Below are positions 61,748-64,000 of a stretch of DNA of 64,000 nt, one piece after another (position 1 is the stretch's first letter; each line of letters begins with the position of its first letter). Under the pieces are notes generated by a model that did no database searches, was not told where the DNA came from, and worked only from the letters and a program-made list of their open reading frames with translations. The position numbers were made by a program, and so were the translations under genes. Source of the stretch: Phallusia fumigata (lineage: Eukaryota; Chordata; Ascidiacea; Phlebobranchia; Ascidiidae); NCBI GenBank assembly GCA_008931825.1, contig QXVZ01020756.1:124001-188000 (forward strand). The letters are read 5' to 3'.

Positions 61748-64000
61748 ATGGGAAAACATCGCAAGAAGTTTCAAAAGAAAGGGGAAAGAAAGGAAAGGGT
61801 ATGAAACCTTTTAAGTTTAAGACTAAACTGCAAAAAAGTAACTTTTGTTAAGTCTTGTACCGGAGCAATAGTTTCAAAAGGGTTTAAAATGTGTTTGGAA
61901 TTAATGAACAGTAAGCTTGTAAGAAAGGAATCTGACATCTGCCTATTTTGTGTTTATTTGATGCACCAAGAATTCCAAAATCCTCATTAAGTAACATTAC
62001 ATGCACTGCAATGCTTTACTCATGGGTTCTTTTGGTGAACACAAATTGCTTTATTTCTTTTTTTTTGTCTTAACCAGTTTGGTCAAGAAATAGTATTAAA
62101 CTTTCTTTAAATTTTGCTGATTTGGTTGGATTCTGCAAATGTGTGCTTTAGGTTTTGTTTAAATTTTTCGTTCCTCATCTTAAGTTGACCATGCTCTTTA
62201 AACACCACTACCAAGTAGCATTTGCATGTGTGTGGGGATCCACATGGTTGTGCTTGAAGAAACAATTATCTCATAAAATGCCAAGGAGATTAGGGACTTT
62301 TCTGCAGGTATTAAATATATCTGCATGGTAACAAAAAGGAAAAGATTTTTGTGAAAAATATTGTTTAAGGGATCATAGTGTGTGTAATTGCCATGTAAAG
62401 AATGCCACCCTCTAGTTCTGATAAAATTTGTACTTTGTTTCACCCAGGGCCACTATAAAGACATTGAAAGAAAAAATGAAAACTACAAAAGCTACTACAA
62501 GGTCAGTTCTCACAGTGTAGTTTTTATCACCAATGACTATAGTACTTCTGTGAATTTTGCTTTTGTTTCTAAAAAAAATTTAGGTTTTTTATCCAGCTGC
62601 CTGCTCTATCGCAGTACATGCATGTTTTTTTATGTGACTTTTTATTAAACAGGTAAAGTACACTAAGATATTTTTTTAATATCTATTTTGAAAGAAATGA
62701 ACTTCAGACTTTATTCAAATTGTGATGATTTAAAGTGTAACAAATCACCAATTTTACATGCTCTAATGTGCTGGACAAAGTTTACTGAGCCTTTTTATTA
62801 TGGATGACCAGCTGTGTAAAATTTGTGCAGTGTCATAGTCCAAAATTTTTGTTTAATTAGCTTTCTAAAATACAGCCTTCTGTACGTATATGCTGGTGAG
62901 CCTAAAATATTAAACATTGTACTTAGGTACACAATTCACGGTTTTAAATCCCCCCCCCCCCCCCATACAAGCCAGTACTTGTGTATAAAACATATTCTAC
63001 GTTTCGACAAACGCTGCTGTCAACACTTTCTGGGATTATCTCCTTTTTGACATGTTTTATTGTGTACCTTGACGGATGTTCTTATTAGTTGGTTTTATCG
63101 TTTTTAACAGTTGTTCCGCGCCCCCCTTTTGTGCTTTAGAATATGTTTTATACACAAGTACTGGCTTGTATCTTCCTATTAAGCATTTTAAATTAACTGT
63201 AATTTTTAAACACTGCAATTTGGGTCTTTGTGGTTTGTTATTTGTTTTTTTGGCCTTAGCCCTCCAAGTTTCTCTTGTATATGGGTGAAATTATCGAAGG
63301 AGGTTTGATTGGGATAAAATTTTGGGGGTGCTAAATTCTTGTGCTCAGTGCCTAATTCTGGTCCTGGTCTGGTACTAATAAAAGCACCAAACCACATGTA
63401 AAAAAGTATATGATCATTTGACAAGCTTCCTTAATTGCAGGAACAAGCATGCTTCGACATCACTGAGTTGGATCAGTTTATTGAGTCAATGCAACAACCA
63501 TTGCCCGCAGTGTTTCGAATAACTGGCTACAAAAAGTATGTTGGACCAAAGTGTTGTTTTTGAAGCTAATTTGAGACATTTGCCTACTAGTGAGTCCGAG
63601 TTGGCCATAATGATTGATGAAATATTAAGTTTAAGTGGAATTTCTATTTTTTTTGCTATAACAGCCATACATTTTTACATGTTTAAACGTTTTTAAATGC
63701 CAGATGCCACCAATTTAGTTTGGCTTAAATATGTTAAAACCCAAAGTTCAGCTTTTTAAAAGCTTCTTGTTGCATCATGATTTTATAATTCTTTAAACCT
63801 AAAAAATCATTTGAAACTGATTGCTAGACATGCCAAACAGCTGTTGAAAAACATGAAAAAAACACACTTCGAAGAAATGACTGCTTTGATGATTCAAGAT
63901 GAACTTGTTAAGACTCCCGTAGCTTTGCCATGGTTGGTTACATTTCTGCATTTATTAGTTATATTTATAGATAATAAACACTGATGGCAAATGTTGACAA
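61748..64000 (+). CDS. NSUN2: NSUN2 tRNA cytosine-5 methyltransferase, 5' part only
   Basis: Nuclear/nucleolar RNA m5C methyltransferase acting on tRNAs and other RNAs. Only the start lies in the window. Exons: 61748-61798, 62448-62501, 63441-63535, 63828-63932; phases agree and the last donor (GT at 63933) leads out of the window. The Lys/Arg-rich N-terminus resembles the vertebrate protein. The strong match is exon 3-4: Leu-Asp-Gln-Phe-x-x-Ser-Met-Gln-Gln-Pro-Leu-Pro-Ala-x-Phe-Arg-Ile-Thr-Gly-Tyr-Lys, then His-Ala-Lys and a helical segment ending Leu-Pro-Trp. The catalytic cysteines and SAM site lie downstream, outside the window. Confidence 0.9.
62155..62440 (+). repeat. Partial GGGTCC-family-like sequence in NSUN2 intron
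   Basis: Words such as GTGTGTGGGGATCCACATG, GAAGAAACAA and CCACCCTCTAG align in order with 41518-41690. The match is broken and lacks clear ends, so this is a weak call. Confidence 0.3.
62950..62964 (+). repeat. Homopolymer run of 15 C
   Basis: An uninterrupted C15 tract lies immediately beside the left arm of the inverted repeat at 62965. The complementary G15 could form a quadruplex. Its true length may vary or be a sequencing artefact. Confidence 0.8.
62965..63171. mobile_element. Foldback element with 34-bp perfect inverted arms
   Basis: 62965-62998 and 63138-63171 are perfect reverse complements. The spacer is about 139 bases. The outer sequence AGTACTGGCTTGTATCTTC also occurs at about 479-498, so the arms belong to a dispersed family. 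It lies in an NSUN2 intron. Confidence 0.7.

Overview
The window looks like nuclear DNA of an invertebrate chordate, most likely a tunicate such as Ciona. It is AT-rich, introns are short to medium with GT-AG ends, genes are compact, and the proteins are recognisably chordate but diverged (a calcyphosine-like protein, C/EBP, SPIDR, C14orf119, NSUN2, SLC39A11, di-N-acetylchitobiase, an AQP11-type aquaporin). The organism call is inference; no marker gene fixes the species. Exon models were built by hand from reading frame, splice signals and phase. For every complete multi-exon model the exon lengths sum to a multiple of three.

Layout. 1-4698: no supported gene. 4699-7685 (+): six-exon superaquaporin. 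7686-11962: intergenic, with a tRNA-derived SINE. 11963-12184 (-): small acidic protein starting Met-Gly-Cys, probably lipid-anchored. 12185-17571: intergenic. 17572-19107 and 22160-25455 (+): tandem pair of ZP-C domain genes, the second with a transmembrane segment and a 265-bp hAT-like MITE in an intron. 27768-31433 (+): nine-exon secreted GH76 (alpha-1,6-mannanase family) gene with a granulin-like tail. 32707-34273 (+): CAPSL. 34816-47320 (+): 21-exon SPIDR, whose introns hold several MITEs, including a 1.43-kb element with another repeat inside it. 49068-50057 (-): intronless C/EBP. 52157-53119 (+): intronless SLC39A11. 54884-56007 (+): C14orf119. 57186-58274 and 58844-59941 (+): tandem intronless chitobiases. 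61748 to the window edge (+): first four exons of NSUN2.

The window splits into two compartments. About 1-35.6 kb is rich in CpG (29 CpG in 600 bp counted by hand at 13 kb) and carries genes with restricted or secreted roles. About 35.7-49 kb and 52.1-64 kb are CpG-poor (about 3 in 600 bp) and carry broadly acting genes. A CpG-rich stretch of about 2 kb (28 in 600 bp) lies between C/EBP and SLC39A11. This fits the mosaic gene-body methylation known in Ciona. There is no bacterial-style operon or CRISPR array. The most unusual coding item is the GH76 gene, a family known mainly from fungi and bacteria.
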